A stretch of 64,000 nucleotides of DNA, taken from positions 62,001 to 126,000 of the forward strand of contig JACZWU010000001.1 of the NCBI GenBank assembly GCA_022571985.1, written 5' to 3'. Made by a program: the position numbers and the translations under genes. The notes under the pieces are model-generated. The model ran no database searches. It had not been told where the DNA came from and was given only the letters and a program-made list of their open reading frames with translations. Shown piece after piece: positions 39,353 through 50,678 of this stretch; within the stretch, counting starts at the first letter, position 1; each line of letters starts with the position of its first letter. Source of the stretch: Candidatus Zixiibacteriota bacterium. GTDB taxonomy: Bacteria; Zixibacteria; MSB-5A5; GN15; FEB-12.

Positions 39353-40120
39353 CTATTTCTTACGTTCATTGCCCCAGATCAGGATTTGCAGCCGCGGAGT
39401 GAATCTGTAGCCGTTTTGCAAGGCCAGTTGATTTACGGTGGCCATGTTACTTATCTGCTTTTTGCGGGTGAATCCTTCCGGCATCAAAATAATCGACTCT
39501 GCAGCAATCAAAGGCAGATAATATTCTTTGATTTCTGCTATGTCCTCAGGTGAGTCGACCACAAACTTAAAATCTGCTTTGCCTGTGGCAAAAATTGACC
39601 TTATGGCATCAGGCACCACATTAACTGACTGCGTTAAGCCATTGTTAGACAGCTTGGGAGAGCAGTTCCACCAGTCGATTGATTCAATCATAGCCTGAGA
39701 CGGCTTGTACATACCATTGGTCTCAATTTCAAAAAACATAAAGCCGAGCTTTCGCATTTGGACCATCAAAGCAGGCAGCCTCTCCTGATGCAGCATCGGC
39801 TCTCCACCGGTCAGTACGACATGGACATTGGCTGGTTCCAAGTGGTGGCTCTTTAGAAGCTTCGTTGAAAGCGCCGTAATCTCATTTACAGATAACAACT
39901 GGCCTTCTTCGATCAAATCAGAATCCCAGGTAAAGCGGGTATCGCACCAGGAGCAGCCCAGATTGCAGAAATTGAACCTTAAAAACAGAGCCGGATGGCC
40001 TATAAAACGCCCCTCCCCCTGAAACGACAGAAAGGCCTCGTTAAGCGGCAGCTTATCTGCAAACTCTTTGGGCCAGCTCTTAATTTTTGGCTCATATTTC
40101 ATGGTTGAAATTTTATTCAT
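39353..40120 (-). CDS. queE: 7-carboxy-7-deazaguanine synthase (radical SAM)
   Basis: [32 protein letters not shown]; beside queC and queF. Confidence 0.93.
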   Translation of the reverse strand: MNKISTMKYEPKIKSWPKEFADKLPLNEAFLSFQGEGRFIGHPALFLRFNFCNLGCSWCDTRFTWDSDLIEEGQLLSVNEITALSTKLLKSHHLEPANVHVVLTGGEPMLHQERLPALMVQMRKLGFMFFEIETNGMYKPSQAMIESIDWWNCSPKLSNNGLTQSVNVVPDAIRSIFATGKADFKFVVDSPEDIAEIKEYYLPLIAAESIILMPEGFTRKKQISNMATVNQLALQNGYRFTPRLQILIWGNERKK

Positions 40121-40818
40121 TCTATCACCATCGAAGCATACTGAGTTGGGTCTGTCAGACCGGCTTCTGCAAAGCCTTTTTTTCGCAAGATACAGCTGTC
40201 ACATTGTCCGCAAGCGAGTCCCTCTTTGTCCGGGTCATAACAGCTGAATGTGAGAGAATAGTCCAGACCAAGCGCGTTGCCTCTCTTTATAATTTCGGCT
40301 TTTGTTAAATTTATTAGCGGCGCTTTAATCTGAATTTTTGAGCCTTCAATCGCAGTCTTAGTGGCCAGGTTGGCCAGCTTTTCAAACGCTTCGATAAATT
40401 CCGGACGGCAATCAGGGTAGCCGGAGTAATCGAGAGAATTGGCGCCAATATAAATATCTGCGACCTTTTCAACTTCTGCCACTGCCAGAGCGTATGACAA
40501 GAATATTGTGTTTCTGGCGGGGACATAAGTTACGGGAATGCCCTCTTTTATTTGTTCAGCGCTTCTTTGTTTGGGGACGTCGATCGCAGCTGTCAGGGCC
40601 GAGCCGCCGATCTGGCTTAAGTCGATATTCAAAATCATATGCTTATCTAAATTCAAATGCCTGGCAACTTTTTTGGCAGCTTCAAGTTCGATTCCATGGC
40701 GCTGGTCATAGTTGAAACTAAGTGCAATCACATGGCAGCCTTCGTCTTTAACAATTGCCGCAGTTGTGGCCGAGTCAAGTCCTCCGCTGAGCAATACTAT
40801 AACTTTGTTAAGCGTCAT
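40117..40818 (-). CDS. queC: 7-cyano-7-deazaguanine synthase
   Basis: [49 protein letters not shown]. Confidence 0.95.
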   Translation of the reverse strand: MTLNKVIVLLSGGLDSATTAAIVKDEGCHVIALSFNYDQRHGIELEAAKKVARHLNLDKHMILNIDLSQIGGSALTAAIDVPKQRSAEQIKEGIPVTYVPARNTIFLSYALAVAEVEKVADIYIGANSLDYSGYPDCRPEFIEAFEKLANLATKTAIEGSKIQIKAPLINLTKAEIIKRGNALGLDYSLTFSCYDPDKEGLACGQCDSCILRKKGFAEAGLTDPTQYASMVIE

Positions 40819-40910
40819 AACTGTAAATTACTTTTTTTCACTGGAAAATCAACTTTTTGTTGTCACTAAGGCTGATTTGCGAGAGCTTCTTGAAAAGAAA
40901 AGGAGCGTAT

Positions 40911-41675
40911 ATGTCGACCTCTTCGATTAAAATTGAATACAGAACAAAATTATTGATTTTCTTTACTCTCTGGTGGCTGGCCTGGGCCTATCAACCCTGG
41001 CATTTTTCAGATTGGGTGCTGGAAAATATACTGACAGTCCTGTCTATATTCTATTTTATTTCCTGTCGTCACACTTTCCGGCTAAGCAATCTCTCATATA
41101 CTCTTATATTTGTGTTTTTGTGTCTGCACACCATCGGCTCGCATTATACCTATGCCGATGTTCCCTATGAAAACTGGACAGGGTCGCTTGGTTTTTCAAT
41201 CAATGATATTTTTGGGTTTACCCGAAATCACTTTGACCGGCTGGTGCACTTTTTGTTTGGCTTTCTGATAGCCTATCCTATGCGTGAAATATTTATGAGA
41301 GTCGCCGGAGCCAAAGGCGCCTGGAGTTATTATCTGCCGGTAGAGTTGGTAATGTCATTATCTATGTTATACGAGCTGATAGAATGGGGAGCAGCTGAAG
41401 TCGTCGGTGGTGAATTAGGCATGGCCTATCTTGGCACGCAGGGAGATATTTGGGACGCTCACAAAGATATGGGACTGGCTACTTTTGGCGCTGTGTTGGG
41501 AATGATCATTGTAGCCGGATTCAATAGATATTACCAGCGTGATTTTGGTCGAGAGTTTGCTGCTTCCTTAAAAGTAAAAGATAACACACCTCTGGGCGAA
41601 GTAAAACTCCGTGAGATGAGGGAGCAAAAGAAATCTGAGTCGGACGGCAACGATCAGGAAATCGGAATCCAGTAG
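40911..41675 (+). CDS. DUF2238 family membrane protein
   Basis: Polytopic; HYTYADVPYENW, NHFDRLVHFLFGFLIAYPMRE, GTQGDIWDAHKDM; start moved to 40911 after aaaaggagcgtat. Confidence 0.85.
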   Translation: MSTSSIKIEYRTKLLIFFTLWWLAWAYQPWHFSDWVLENILTVLSIFYFISCRHTFRLSNLSYTLIFVFLCLHTIGSHYTYADVPYENWTGSLGFSINDIFGFTRNHFDRLVHFLFGFLIAYPMREIFMRVAGAKGAWSYYLPVELVMSLSMLYELIEWGAAEVVGGELGMAYLGTQGDIWDAHKDMGLATFGAVLGMIIVAGFNRYYQRDFGREFAASLKVKDNTPLGEVKLREMREQKKSESDGNDQEIGIQ

Positions 41676-44293
41676 CCAATCTTCAGTGCCAGAAAATCTG
41701 TTCCTTCGGAACCGAACGAGTCAAACAACGAACCGGCTTTAACAGTCTGACCGGGGTCTCTGCTGCCGCTTAAGTTCCTCTGCCAGACCAGATAGATGGT
41801 ACTGCCCGGGTTAAATCTCCAGCGCAGTACAGTGTTACTTCGAAATGAACGAAATCCAAAATCATCATCCAGTATTAAAAAAGTCTGCCCGCCATCGGTC
41901 ACTTCAAGTTCATCATTGGAGTTGTATCCGATGTTATCATATAATCTGATGTCAGTAGTTCTGGCAGCAGTCAGCTCACCATGGTCATAATAATGTCCTG
42001 ATGCGGCAAACGGCTCGGCGTAAACTTCCAGGCTCAAATCCGGCGTAAAGAAATAATTCGCACGTATCTGCATACTAAGCCTGCTCTTTTTGATTTTTGA
42101 GAAAGCATATCGTTTTCCAAATGTCTCAGCCGGTCCGCCGCTCTGGTCACTGAGCGTCACCCATTGGCGCGGCTGGTCTTCATTTTGGTACCGAGGCGAA
42201 AGAGAAAATTCCCAGCGCGTTCCAACTCGAGTTGTGAGACTTCCATTGATTGAATAATAGTAACCGTCTAATTCATCGACAGCATAGGTGCCACCTACAT
42301 TATATCTGGTCGTTGAAGCCCAATTGGAATTTATTCCGCCGTTTAGGGACCAGCCTTTTTCCATCTGCATTAGCGGTCCGCCCCGAGTGCGGCTGTCGTT
42401 CATTCCACCCAGTTGAAAATTGAGACTGAGCCAGGTATTCATGAAGTTATGCCAGGTTACTTCAGAATAGAGGTCTATATTTGTATATGTTCTTGTTCCG
42501 CCGAAATTCCAACCATTGTAGAGGCCAGCTTGAAAATAAGTTCTTCTAAATAACTTACCCGGAGTTGTTTCACGATATGTCAACCAACTCCAGCTGTCAA
42601 TGTCATCTGCACTTGAAAGTGTGCCCATATCATTTAACTCAAAATCGGGAGATTCTGCCCCGCCTCCAAATCCCCACAGCCAGTTTTTTCCGCTTCGTTT
42701 TTTAAATGTAGTACTACCGACAAAACCTGTCAGGCTTGTACGATTTGAATCAATCGAGACATAATCCTGACCCGGTCTTTGAAAATATCTGGCTGATTTT
42801 TGCTGAGTGCTCAATATAGATTCTTTACTGCCACGAACATGACTGAACCCGGTGTAACCATCTAACTGATACATACCACCATCGCCAAACCGCCAGAGGA
42901 AGTCTCCCCCGCCTGAAAATGCTTGCTTATGTAACGATTGTGCCATCGGATCACTGTCATCAAGGTCTCTTTTAACACCTGTCAAAATGATTCCGGCAGT
43001 AGATCCATTTTTGCCTATCTCCTGCATGATTCTGGTCACTCCCCAGAGAGTCATCGGTTCTATTTCGGTGGAAGTATTTAAACCGGTAATTGTATCATAA
43101 CTGGTAGCATATTCGCGCTCGGTAATGGCTCCTAAAGCTCCTATAGAAAGTCCCGATTTTAACCTGCCGGTTACTTTGGTAGCATTCAATATCGAAGTGT
43201 TATTCGGTCTGTCAACGAAATCACCCGAGGCACTACCATGGGGAGAACCGCCGATTCTTCTGGAATAAAAGTATCTGGGACCGTTAGCAGAAAAAAGCTG
43301 TCTGCCCTCGGTGAAAAACGGCCTGCGTTCGCTAAAAAAAGTTTCGAAAGCGCTAAGATTGACTTCGGCCGGGTCGGCTTCGACCTGACCAAAATCCGGA
43401 TTGAAGGTAGCGTTCAGCGTCAAGTTCGGACCTAAGCCCATTTTTGCATCAGCGCCAAGGCGATAACCTAAGTCACTGCCGTCACTAAAGGGATTACTCG
43501 GATTAACACCGTCAAACATTTTGCCGTCGCTGGCGGCATAAGGCAGCACTTCAATTCTTCTCGAAGGCTTAATCGTTTCTATACCCTCAAGGTTTCCGAA
43601 TCGTGAGGCATAGCCGGTTTCGTCGCGCGGAGTGTATATCCAGTAAATGTCTTCATTTTTGGCCGGAATCCAGCGATTAAAATTAACGCCCCAGATTTGC
43701 TTATCGATGGAGTTAAAACGAAGCTGCGAAAACGGGATACGCATCTCAGCTGTCCAGCCCTTTTCGTCTACCGCTGTCTTGGCATCCCAGACAGGGTCGT
43801 ATGAAAAATCTCGGCTGCCTTCAGAATCTTCGTAATGATAGCGATCGAACCTGACTCCGGCAGTATTTACGCCGAATACATAGGCTGTTCGGCGGTCAAG
43901 ATATGTATCAAGCGCCACGATTAATTGCTCTGATTGATTTTGAACATCGTGCCTGTCCAGATGCATTCGCAGTGCTCCGGGATCATCACAGTACATCCGG
44001 GCACCTATATAGATTGCCTTTTCATCATAGATAATTGCAACTTCTGTCTTTACAGTCGGACTGGCCCCTTGATTTGGTTCTTTTTGCAGAAAATCAGACA
44101 CAAATATGGCATTCTTCCAGACAGCATCATCTAACTTACCGTCCAATTTTAATTCATGAGAATTAAATTTAACAGCTTTAGTGTGCTTTCTTGGCGGTTC
44201 ATCAAGAGTATTCGCATTTAACTGTGATGAAAACAAGAAACAAATGATTAAGAATAATGCTACTGGATGCTTTCTATTTAACTGAATGTTCAT
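41654..44293 (-). CDS. DUF5916 domain-containing protein with N-terminal CBM9-like region
   Basis: LDGKLDDAVWKNAIFVSDFLQKEPNQGASPTVKTEVAIIYDEKAIYIGARMYC; WTAEMRIPFSQLRF; C-terminal beta-barrel-like segment; start moved from 44335. Confidence 0.85.
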   Translation of the reverse strand: MNIQLNRKHPVALFLIICFLFSSQLNANTLDEPPRKHTKAVKFNSHELKLDGKLDDAVWKNAIFVSDFLQKEPNQGASPTVKTEVAIIYDEKAIYIGARMYCDDPGALRMHLDRHDVQNQSEQLIVALDTYLDRRTAYVFGVNTAGVRFDRYHYEDSEGSRDFSYDPVWDAKTAVDEKGWTAEMRIPFSQLRFNSIDKQIWGVNFNRWIPAKNEDIYWIYTPRDETGYASRFGNLEGIETIKPSRRIEVLPYAASDGKMFDGVNPSNPFSDGSDLGYRLGADAKMGLGPNLTLNATFNPDFGQVEADPAEVNLSAFETFFSERRPFFTEGRQLFSANGPRYFYSRRIGGSPHGSASGDFVDRPNNTSILNATKVTGRLKSGLSIGALGAITEREYATSYDTITGLNTSTEIEPMTLWGVTRIMQEIGKNGSTAGIILTGVKRDLDDSDPMAQSLHKQAFSGGGDFLWRFGDGGMYQLDGYTGFSHVRGSKESILSTQQKSARYFQRPGQDYVSIDSNRTSLTGFVGSTTFKKRSGKNWLWGFGGGAESPDFELNDMGTLSSADDIDSWSWLTYRETTPGKLFRRTYFQAGLYNGWNFGGTRTYTNIDLYSEVTWHNFMNTWLSLNFQLGGMNDSRTRGGPLMQMEKGWSLNGGINSNWASTTRYNVGGTYAVDELDGYYYSINGSLTTRVGTRWEFSLSPRYQNEDQPRQWVTLSDQSGGPAETFGKRYAFSKIKKSRLSMQIRANYFFTPDLSLEVYAEPFAASGHYYDHGELTAARTTDIRLYDNIGYNSNDELEVTDGGQTFLILDDDFGFRSFRSNTVLRWRFNPGSTIYLVWQRNLSGSRDPGQTVKAGSLFDSFGSEGTDFLALKIGYWIPIS

Positions 44294-44473
44294 AATCCTC
44301 CATCTCACTCCGATTCTGTATCTGACAAACTTCAATTATACACAAGATTGTACTTGTTTTCTATTATTGGCTAATACGCCGGCACTGAAGATTTGTTTCA
44401 ATAAAAACAGGTCTGACGAAAACTATTCTGTGAATGGTCGAATTGACGTTGTCAGCGGCGGATTTTCTGTGAA

Positions 44474-44935
44474 TTAAATAAATGCTTCCAGGACTGCCTG
44501 CCGGATTCCTTCTATCTCTTTGACTTTATCCAGCAAATTGGCAAGCAGTTGACGCTTTTCAAGGGCATTGCGGACTATCAACAGCAAATCGGCATTATCC
44601 CAGGGTTTCTCTATATATTGATACAAACCTACTTCGTTAATCAGCTTTATGGCATTCTCTTTGTCAGCAAAGCCTGTCAAAATTATTCGAGGAACTTCCG
44701 GTCTAAAAGACTTCGCTTTGGTCAAAAACTCCAAGCCGTTCATTTCGGGCATCAGGAAATCTGAAATAATCAGATCGACAGAGTTAGATTGTAAATGTTC
44801 TACTGCTTTTTGGGCAGAGACAAAGGTCTTTACATCGTAGTCGGTCTCGAGGGACAAAAGTGTACTGAGACTGGTCAGAACCATTTCTTCATCATCTACG
44901 ATCAGAACGGTTCCTTTATTATTATCGAATGTCAC
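44474..44935 (-). CDS. Response regulator (receiver domain)
   Basis: VLIVDDEEMVLTSLSTLL, DLIISDFLMPEMNGLEFL, YIEKPWD. Confidence 0.93.
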   Translation of the reverse strand: MTFDNNKGTVLIVDDEEMVLTSLSTLLSLETDYDVKTFVSAQKAVEHLQSNSVDLIISDFLMPEMNGLEFLTKAKSFRPEVPRIILTGFADKENAIKLINEVGLYQYIEKPWDNADLLLIVRNALEKRQLLANLLDKVKEIEGIRQAVLEAFI

Positions 44936-45025
44936 TTTTCTCTCCTCAGTTTACAACTATTCTAATATGTTCTATGTATTGTATAGTTCATTATATGGCC
45001 TTGCCGGCGCTAAAGTCAACGCTAT

Positions 45026-45472
45026 TTAAGAGGCCGCATCCGCCGGCTGTGTACCGAGCTTGTCCATTATGCCCCGAACTCTCTTGACCAGCATTTTTAA
45101 AACACCCTGTGTTACCTGGACATTATCAGCTAAGAGGTCAACAAATTCTCCTCTGTCAATTTTTAAGAGACGGGCATTTTCTATTACGGTAGCAGTTACC
45201 ACTCTTGTTTCATCTTCAAAAAGCGCCCAGGTCCCGAAGGAACTTTGAGAACCCGCCTGTTTAATTTCTTTTCCGTTTCTTTTTAGCCCGACCATTCCAT
45301 CCAGCACCAGATAGAGAGCATCAGCGGGGTCGTCTTCCTTAAAAATCACATCCCCTGCAAGACAGTCTATTTCTTCTGCTATGGAGGCCAGATAAGTCAG
45401 CTGTTCTGAGGGAACCTCGGAAAACACATCCACATTTTGCAACAATACGACTTTTTCTACTACAGTTAACAT
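45026..45472 (-). CDS. Cyclic nucleotide-binding (CRP-like) domain protein
   Basis: GDVIFKEDDPADALYLVLDGMVGLKRNGKEI..GSQSSFGTWALFEDETRVVTATV. Confidence 0.9.
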   Translation of the reverse strand: MLTVVEKVVLLQNVDVFSEVPSEQLTYLASIAEEIDCLAGDVIFKEDDPADALYLVLDGMVGLKRNGKEIKQAGSQSSFGTWALFEDETRVVTATVIENARLLKIDRGEFVDLLADNVQVTQGVLKMLVKRVRGIMDKLGTQPADAAS

Positions 45473-45484
45473 TAAATTACCCTT

Positions 45485-48256
45485 CTATGATTCAATCTTT
45501 TCTAAGACCAATTTAACTGTTTCCCTGACCATAGGGTCTTTATCATTCTGCATGTCTTTGACCAGTTCAACTAACTTATCAGTTGTCAAGCGCGGAACAT
45601 TGTAAATAGCGCAGACTTTCAGCCAGACATTAGAACCTTTAATCAAGCAGCACAAACCCTCTTCTTCAGAATCTAATTCGAATTTAAACAGGTCACGCCC
45701 TTTTTGAGCCCTGAAATCTGGAGACACTTCGTCTATGATAGGCAGTATAAACCGCTTCATATCCGCATTGAGCAGGTTATCCAGAAACTCTATGGCGTTA
45801 GCACGAACCTTACGATGTTTGCTGACTACTCCCAGATAAGCGCTGTAAATATCGTCTGGCGGATAGCGCAGACCCATCAGGCGGAAAATCTGCTCAAGGT
45901 TGGCGTCCAGTCTTTCTTCTAATGAATTTCTAAGCAGCAGACACTCAGGTTTATCGTGTCCGTTTTGCAGCTGTAATATCTGCAGGACTTCGTAAAATGA
46001 ACGAGTCTCGTTTATAACTGTGTCATCAATTTCCCTGTCGTTAAATTTTAAATTGGGATTATTTACGCGCAGTCTGTTTAGAGCCTTGATAATATCATAA
46101 GCCAGCCATGAGCTTTGGGCTTCTAAGCTATTTGACAAAAGATCAATCGTGTCCTGATGAGGTATTTCTGCCATAACGCGGGGAATATGTTTTCGCATGG
46201 TGGTCGAAAGTTTTTCGTCATTTAAGTAATCGTTAAGTGTACCGAGTACTTTAGTTCCGAAAGCTGCCAGAGAGTTGCGGCAGTGAAGGCGCAAATCCCG
46301 GTCTGAAAGTTTGTTGATTAGCCAGGGCACATACTCTCTGACCTGCTGCCTGCCTATACTGTTAATAGTTTCGGCAACCACAGCAGCGGATGAATCGCTC
46401 AAAAGAGTTTTGAGGTACTTACTCAAATCGGCTGATTCAATCACTCCCAGCGCCCTGGCAACTTCCAGCCTGCCTGATAGTGCTTCTTGACCATGCTGCC
46501 CTATCATTTCTGCTATCACAGCATCGGTTATGAGTTCTATTTCCCCTGGAGAGCCAAATTCTACAATGCAGGCGAGAGCAGCTTCAGATATGTTCTTGTC
46601 TGTGCTTTCAAGATATTCTTTTAAAACTTCTTTGTCATCACGATCGGAATGACGTGCGATAAAATTGATAGCTCGTGAGCGGATATCTATGTTTTCATCT
46701 TTAAGCAGCGGCTCAACATCGGCAATATCAGATTCATCCCCCAGGTTCTGCAAGACTATTAAGGCATTCAGTTTTACTTCATCGGATTTATGCTGCAGTA
46801 ACGGTTTAATCGGCCACTTCAGACCTTTTTCTGTGACTGCAGTCAGCATTGTCAGCGCATAGTTAATATGTTTTTCATTGGTGCTGCCCAGTGCTGCAAT
46901 CAAAGCGTTTAAAGATTGAGCGTCGTCGACATTGAAGCGAAGTTCTGCCGGGTCAATTCTTCGTTCTTCCAGCGCCCGCCGAAAAGTATTGACATACTCC
47001 TTGCGCATAATGAGTGCTATAACAATCCATACTGCAATAAAAGCCATTACAAGATAAGTAATCTGTACCATTGATAAGTTAAGAAAAATACAGAGCAACA
47101 GCAGTCCGCCGGCAATACCGCGAAACAATCGGTCCACAAATATATCAATGAAGACTTTAAGACGTTTCTTTATTTCGAGCGGCACAGGCATGAACAGAAG
47201 TTCTTTTCCTGTTTTATCAATTGAATACCGCATTGCCCCGTCGGATCCACGAAAAAAGACTGCCGCGGCTAGACCGGGCATTATAACCATTGTCGCTCCG
47301 CCGAGTAGCAGACCTATCGGCAGAAACAGAATAGCTCCGCCGACTCCCAATTTTCTCAAGAACCTGTTTGTGAATAATCCCTGCATACCAAGCGATGCAA
47401 CGCTTAACCAGGTATAGAAATCACCGAAAAACGGTGTCAGTTTATCTTTTTCAGGAATAGATTCAAAAACGATAAACTTAAACTGATAATCCACAATTGC
47501 TGCCACCATTACAGTGGTAGCTATTATGCCGACGATAAGCTTCAAATGCTTGGAACCCTTAAGAGTTCCGACCATCATCGAAAAGCTTTCTTTAGTTTCT
47601 ACTCCCACTTTCTTCCTGCTGGGTGGTGGCTCATGCCCCTGCTTAATTCTAATTTTCCAGATAACTGAAACAAGTACAATTGTAATAGCCAGAAAACCAA
47701 TACAGAAGAAAAGTAGGTTTTCGGTTGAGATGCCAAAGTAGGTGACAATAAGTTTGGTAACCTGTCCGCCCGTAATTGCCCCGATTATTCCGCCCAACGC
47801 CAGAAGAACAAAAATTCGTTTTGCCTGGGCAGCGTCAAATATTGAATTGGCAAATAGCCAGAACTGAGAGGTTATCAAGACACCGTAAATACTGACCCAG
47901 ATGTAGAATAAATAGTATATCCAGGGGTCATCTCTTTCGATCAGCCAGCGCAGTATCAGAATATTTATGATTAGTATTACAGTAGTTATATTTATCAGCT
48001 TATGAAGTTTAAGAGTACGTCCCGCTTTCGAATAGAGAGTAATAACCGGAACGGTTACTATGGCAATGATAATAAATACTATAGGAAGCTCCTGCGGGCT
48101 GACCTTGACCAAAAACAGCGAATCTCTGGCAGGTTTTAGCAAGTAATAAGTTACCAATATCAGGTAGTAGTTAGCGAACATTAAGAGCGTTAATGTCCAT
48201 TCACCCTTACGAACTTCAAAACTGCCCCCGACTATTTTCTTTAAAAATCTTTTCAT
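45485..48256 (-). CDS. NTT (Tlc)-type nucleotide-transporter-like MFS protein fused to C-terminal HEAT repeats
   Basis: YYLLKPARDSLFLVKVSPQELP plus many TMs, then HEAT-type helical repeats (DEVKLNALIVLQNLGDESDIADVEPLLKDENIDIRSRAINFIAR). Confidence 0.85.
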   Translation of the reverse strand: MKRFLKKIVGGSFEVRKGEWTLTLLMFANYYLILVTYYLLKPARDSLFLVKVSPQELPIVFIIIAIVTVPVITLYSKAGRTLKLHKLINITTVILIINILILRWLIERDDPWIYYLFYIWVSIYGVLITSQFWLFANSIFDAAQAKRIFVLLALGGIIGAITGGQVTKLIVTYFGISTENLLFFCIGFLAITIVLVSVIWKIRIKQGHEPPPSRKKVGVETKESFSMMVGTLKGSKHLKLIVGIIATTVMVAAIVDYQFKFIVFESIPEKDKLTPFFGDFYTWLSVASLGMQGLFTNRFLRKLGVGGAILFLPIGLLLGGATMVIMPGLAAAVFFRGSDGAMRYSIDKTGKELLFMPVPLEIKKRLKVFIDIFVDRLFRGIAGGLLLLCIFLNLSMVQITYLVMAFIAVWIVIALIMRKEYVNTFRRALEERRIDPAELRFNVDDAQSLNALIAALGSTNEKHINYALTMLTAVTEKGLKWPIKPLLQHKSDEVKLNALIVLQNLGDESDIADVEPLLKDENIDIRSRAINFIARHSDRDDKEVLKEYLESTDKNISEAALACIVEFGSPGEIELITDAVIAEMIGQHGQEALSGRLEVARALGVIESADLSKYLKTLLSDSSAAVVAETINSIGRQQVREYVPWLINKLSDRDLRLHCRNSLAAFGTKVLGTLNDYLNDEKLSTTMRKHIPRVMAEIPHQDTIDLLSNSLEAQSSWLAYDIIKALNRLRVNNPNLKFNDREIDDTVINETRSFYEVLQILQLQNGHDKPECLLLRNSLEERLDANLEQIFRLMGLRYPPDDIYSAYLGVVSKHRKVRANAIEFLDNLLNADMKRFILPIIDEVSPDFRAQKGRDLFKFELDSEEEGLCCLIKGSNVWLKVCAIYNVPRLTTDKLVELVKDMQNDKDPMVRETVKLVLEKIES

Positions 48257-48292
48257 AAATTTAGACTGAAATTTTCCGGAGACTGTATGTAA

Positions 48293-50065
48293 CTATCTCT
48301 CCGTCTGCTTCCCAACAAGTTTATCAAGATTATTTGGCAGGACAATCGTAAAAGTTGTCCCTTTACCTGCAGCGCTCTTTACTTTTATCTCTCCTTTGTG
48401 ATCATTTATAATTTGATAACAGATAGAAAGCCCCAGGCCGGTGCCCACGCCGACTCCTTTAGTAGTAAAGCCGGGGTCAAATATCTGCGATAAATTTTCT
48501 TCGGGGATACCGCTGCCTGTATCTGCGATTTCGATATACACATTAGTCTCATCGTTTGAAGTTGTTATGCTGATAGTTCCTTTTCCTGTTATAGCCTGAT
48601 GGGCATTGTTTAACAGATTAAGAAAGACCTGATTGAGTTTGCCGGGATAGCAGGAAATTTGGGGAAGCTGCCCATAATTTTTGATTACTTCAATTCTGTT
48701 TTTAATCTGATGATTTATGAGAGACAGAGTATCTTCAAGCCCTTCGTGGATATCAACTCTTTTCAAATCTGCTTCATCAAGTCTGGCAAAACTTCTGAGC
48801 CTGCGAACAATCCCGCCTACTCTCTCTGTGCCTGATTTAATGACTTTGTTAGAGCTATCAATCGCCTCAAATACTTTTGCAGCGCGAATTTGAGCAGCCT
48901 TATCAAGATTCAATTCTGCTACTAACTCTTTAAGCTTTTGAATGGCCCTGACCGAAGTATCGTGCATACTGTTTACCGCCCCGATAGGAGTATTTATCTC
49001 ATGCGCGATTCCTGCCACAAGCAGACCAAGAGAAGCCATTTTCGCAGATTGCAAAAGCTGAGCCTGCATTTCTTTTAATTCCCGGTTGGTTTTTTCAAGG
49101 TTGATGACGAGATCGCGAATCTCTGTAATGTCATCAAATATCCAGACTTTGCCCAGTTCCTGGCCTTTGTTGTTTAATACCGGCAGCGAATCAATCAGAA
49201 TAAATCGTTCACTAGGTTCATTCTTGCATATGTTCAAAGCGCCCTTAAACTTTGTATGCTTGGACAGTCTCTCAAATTTTGGAGCAGCCGGATTTTTCCA
49301 GATACTCTGGAGTTCTTTATAAAACTGGTTTTTATCAGTAAAACAGTGCTGAATAGACTGGCTGAATTCTTGAAATTGCTTGCCAATAATAGAATCCCTT
49401 TCTATATGAAAGAAATCTTTAACTCTGCCGTTAGCAGTGGCTATTTTTCCGTAGCTGTTGACCATAATAATGGCGGAAGGCGAAGCATTAAGAATCGCTT
49501 CCAATCCTTCCCGGCTCTTGGTCAGCTCTTCAAAGTGGCTGTCTTGTTCGCGTCGGTTCTTTTCTAACTCTTCACGTATAGAAAGCATCTCAATATTTGC
49601 TCTGGCCAGCTCGATAGTTTTATGCTCAAGCTCTCTGGCCTGCTGTTCAAGTTCATCAGTTCTGCGCTGAAACTGCTGGCGCAGTGCAAATTCGGAAGTT
49701 ATATCGCGAGCTATGCCGTCGCTTCTTACTACACGGCCATTTTCAACTACCATTCTACGGCTGGTTTCCAGCTGTTTTGCCTCACCGGACTTGCTAATCA
49801 TCCTGGAAATAAACCTGATCGAACCAGTATACAAATCTTCTATATCTTTCTTGTAACGTCTTATGCGCATTTCTTTTTCTTCGGGGTCGATAAAATCAAA
49901 AACCGACTTACCTATCAGTTCAGCAGGTTTGTAACCCAGGATCTTTTCTATTGCAGAACTGACGCTGATAAATTCGCCTTTAGGATTTAGTGAATAGACA
50001 ATATCAGGCAGATTGGACATCATCTGATCCAAATTTGAATCTCTATTTTTTGCTTTATCTTTCAT
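48293..50065 (-). CDS. PAS-domain sensor histidine kinase
   Basis: Two PAS segments; GIAHEINTPIGAV (H box), NLLNNAHQAI (N box), DTGSGIPEE, GTGLGLSICYQI. Confidence 0.95.
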   Translation of the reverse strand: MKDKAKNRDSNLDQMMSNLPDIVYSLNPKGEFISVSSAIEKILGYKPAELIGKSVFDFIDPEEKEMRIRRYKKDIEDLYTGSIRFISRMISKSGEAKQLETSRRMVVENGRVVRSDGIARDITSEFALRQQFQRRTDELEQQARELEHKTIELARANIEMLSIREELEKNRREQDSHFEELTKSREGLEAILNASPSAIIMVNSYGKIATANGRVKDFFHIERDSIIGKQFQEFSQSIQHCFTDKNQFYKELQSIWKNPAAPKFERLSKHTKFKGALNICKNEPSERFILIDSLPVLNNKGQELGKVWIFDDITEIRDLVINLEKTNRELKEMQAQLLQSAKMASLGLLVAGIAHEINTPIGAVNSMHDTSVRAIQKLKELVAELNLDKAAQIRAAKVFEAIDSSNKVIKSGTERVGGIVRRLRSFARLDEADLKRVDIHEGLEDTLSLINHQIKNRIEVIKNYGQLPQISCYPGKLNQVFLNLLNNAHQAITGKGTISITTSNDETNVYIEIADTGSGIPEENLSQIFDPGFTTKGVGVGTGLGLSICYQIINDHKGEIKVKSAAGKGTTFTIVLPNNLDKLVGKQTER

Positions 50066-50174
50066 TTTGAGAATGCTCTACTAAACGAATATAGAAAATA
50101 ACAGATTGAAATAAAAGCGATTCGAATCTGACTTAGGCAACTTTGCGCGAGATTTTACTGAATAGCTGCGAGAA

Positions 50175-50678
50175 CTACCTGAAACGGGGCTTAATCAGAA
50201 GCAAATCAAGCAAGTGATAAAGGGCCGCCGTTAATACTCCCATTGCTACCAGTTCAAAACTCACATTGAGAGACGGCAGCCAGGAAAATAGATTTGTTGA
50301 AACGATAGAAACGAAATTGCTGATAAAAAAGCCGCTGCTTTGCGTGATACTCAAAAGACTGATAACACCTGACAGTTCAAGCGCAGCAAGGGTTGACAGG
50401 CCAAGAATAAAAGGCAGCAAGAATACTAACATTGGGTAATTGATCTCTCCGGACCTTAATTCTTGCACTCTTAGCAAAACATTTGTGGTGAAGTCCGAGC
50501 TTATCCTGATATCATCCGCAAATTCTATCTTCGAAAATAACTTCTTATATTCTGTCAGTTTTTCCCGACAAACAGAGCAAGATGAAAGATGGTCGTCATA
50601 GAAAGATCTGCGAAGTCTGTTCTCTTCTGATAATAATTCCTGTATTTGATAATCGGTCAGATGTTTCAATTCAGCCAT
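50175..50678 (-). CDS. zf-HC2-type anti-sigma factor
   Basis: DDHLSSCSVCREKL, membrane segments, overlaps sigma factor gene. Confidence 0.85.
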   Translation of the reverse strand: MAELKHLTDYQIQELLSEENRLRRSFYDDHLSSCSVCREKLTEYKKLFSKIEFADDIRISSDFTTNVLLRVQELRSGEINYPMLVFLLPFILGLSTLAALELSGVISLLSITQSSGFFISNFVSIVSTNLFSWLPSLNVSFELVAMGVLTAALYHLLDLLLIKPRFR

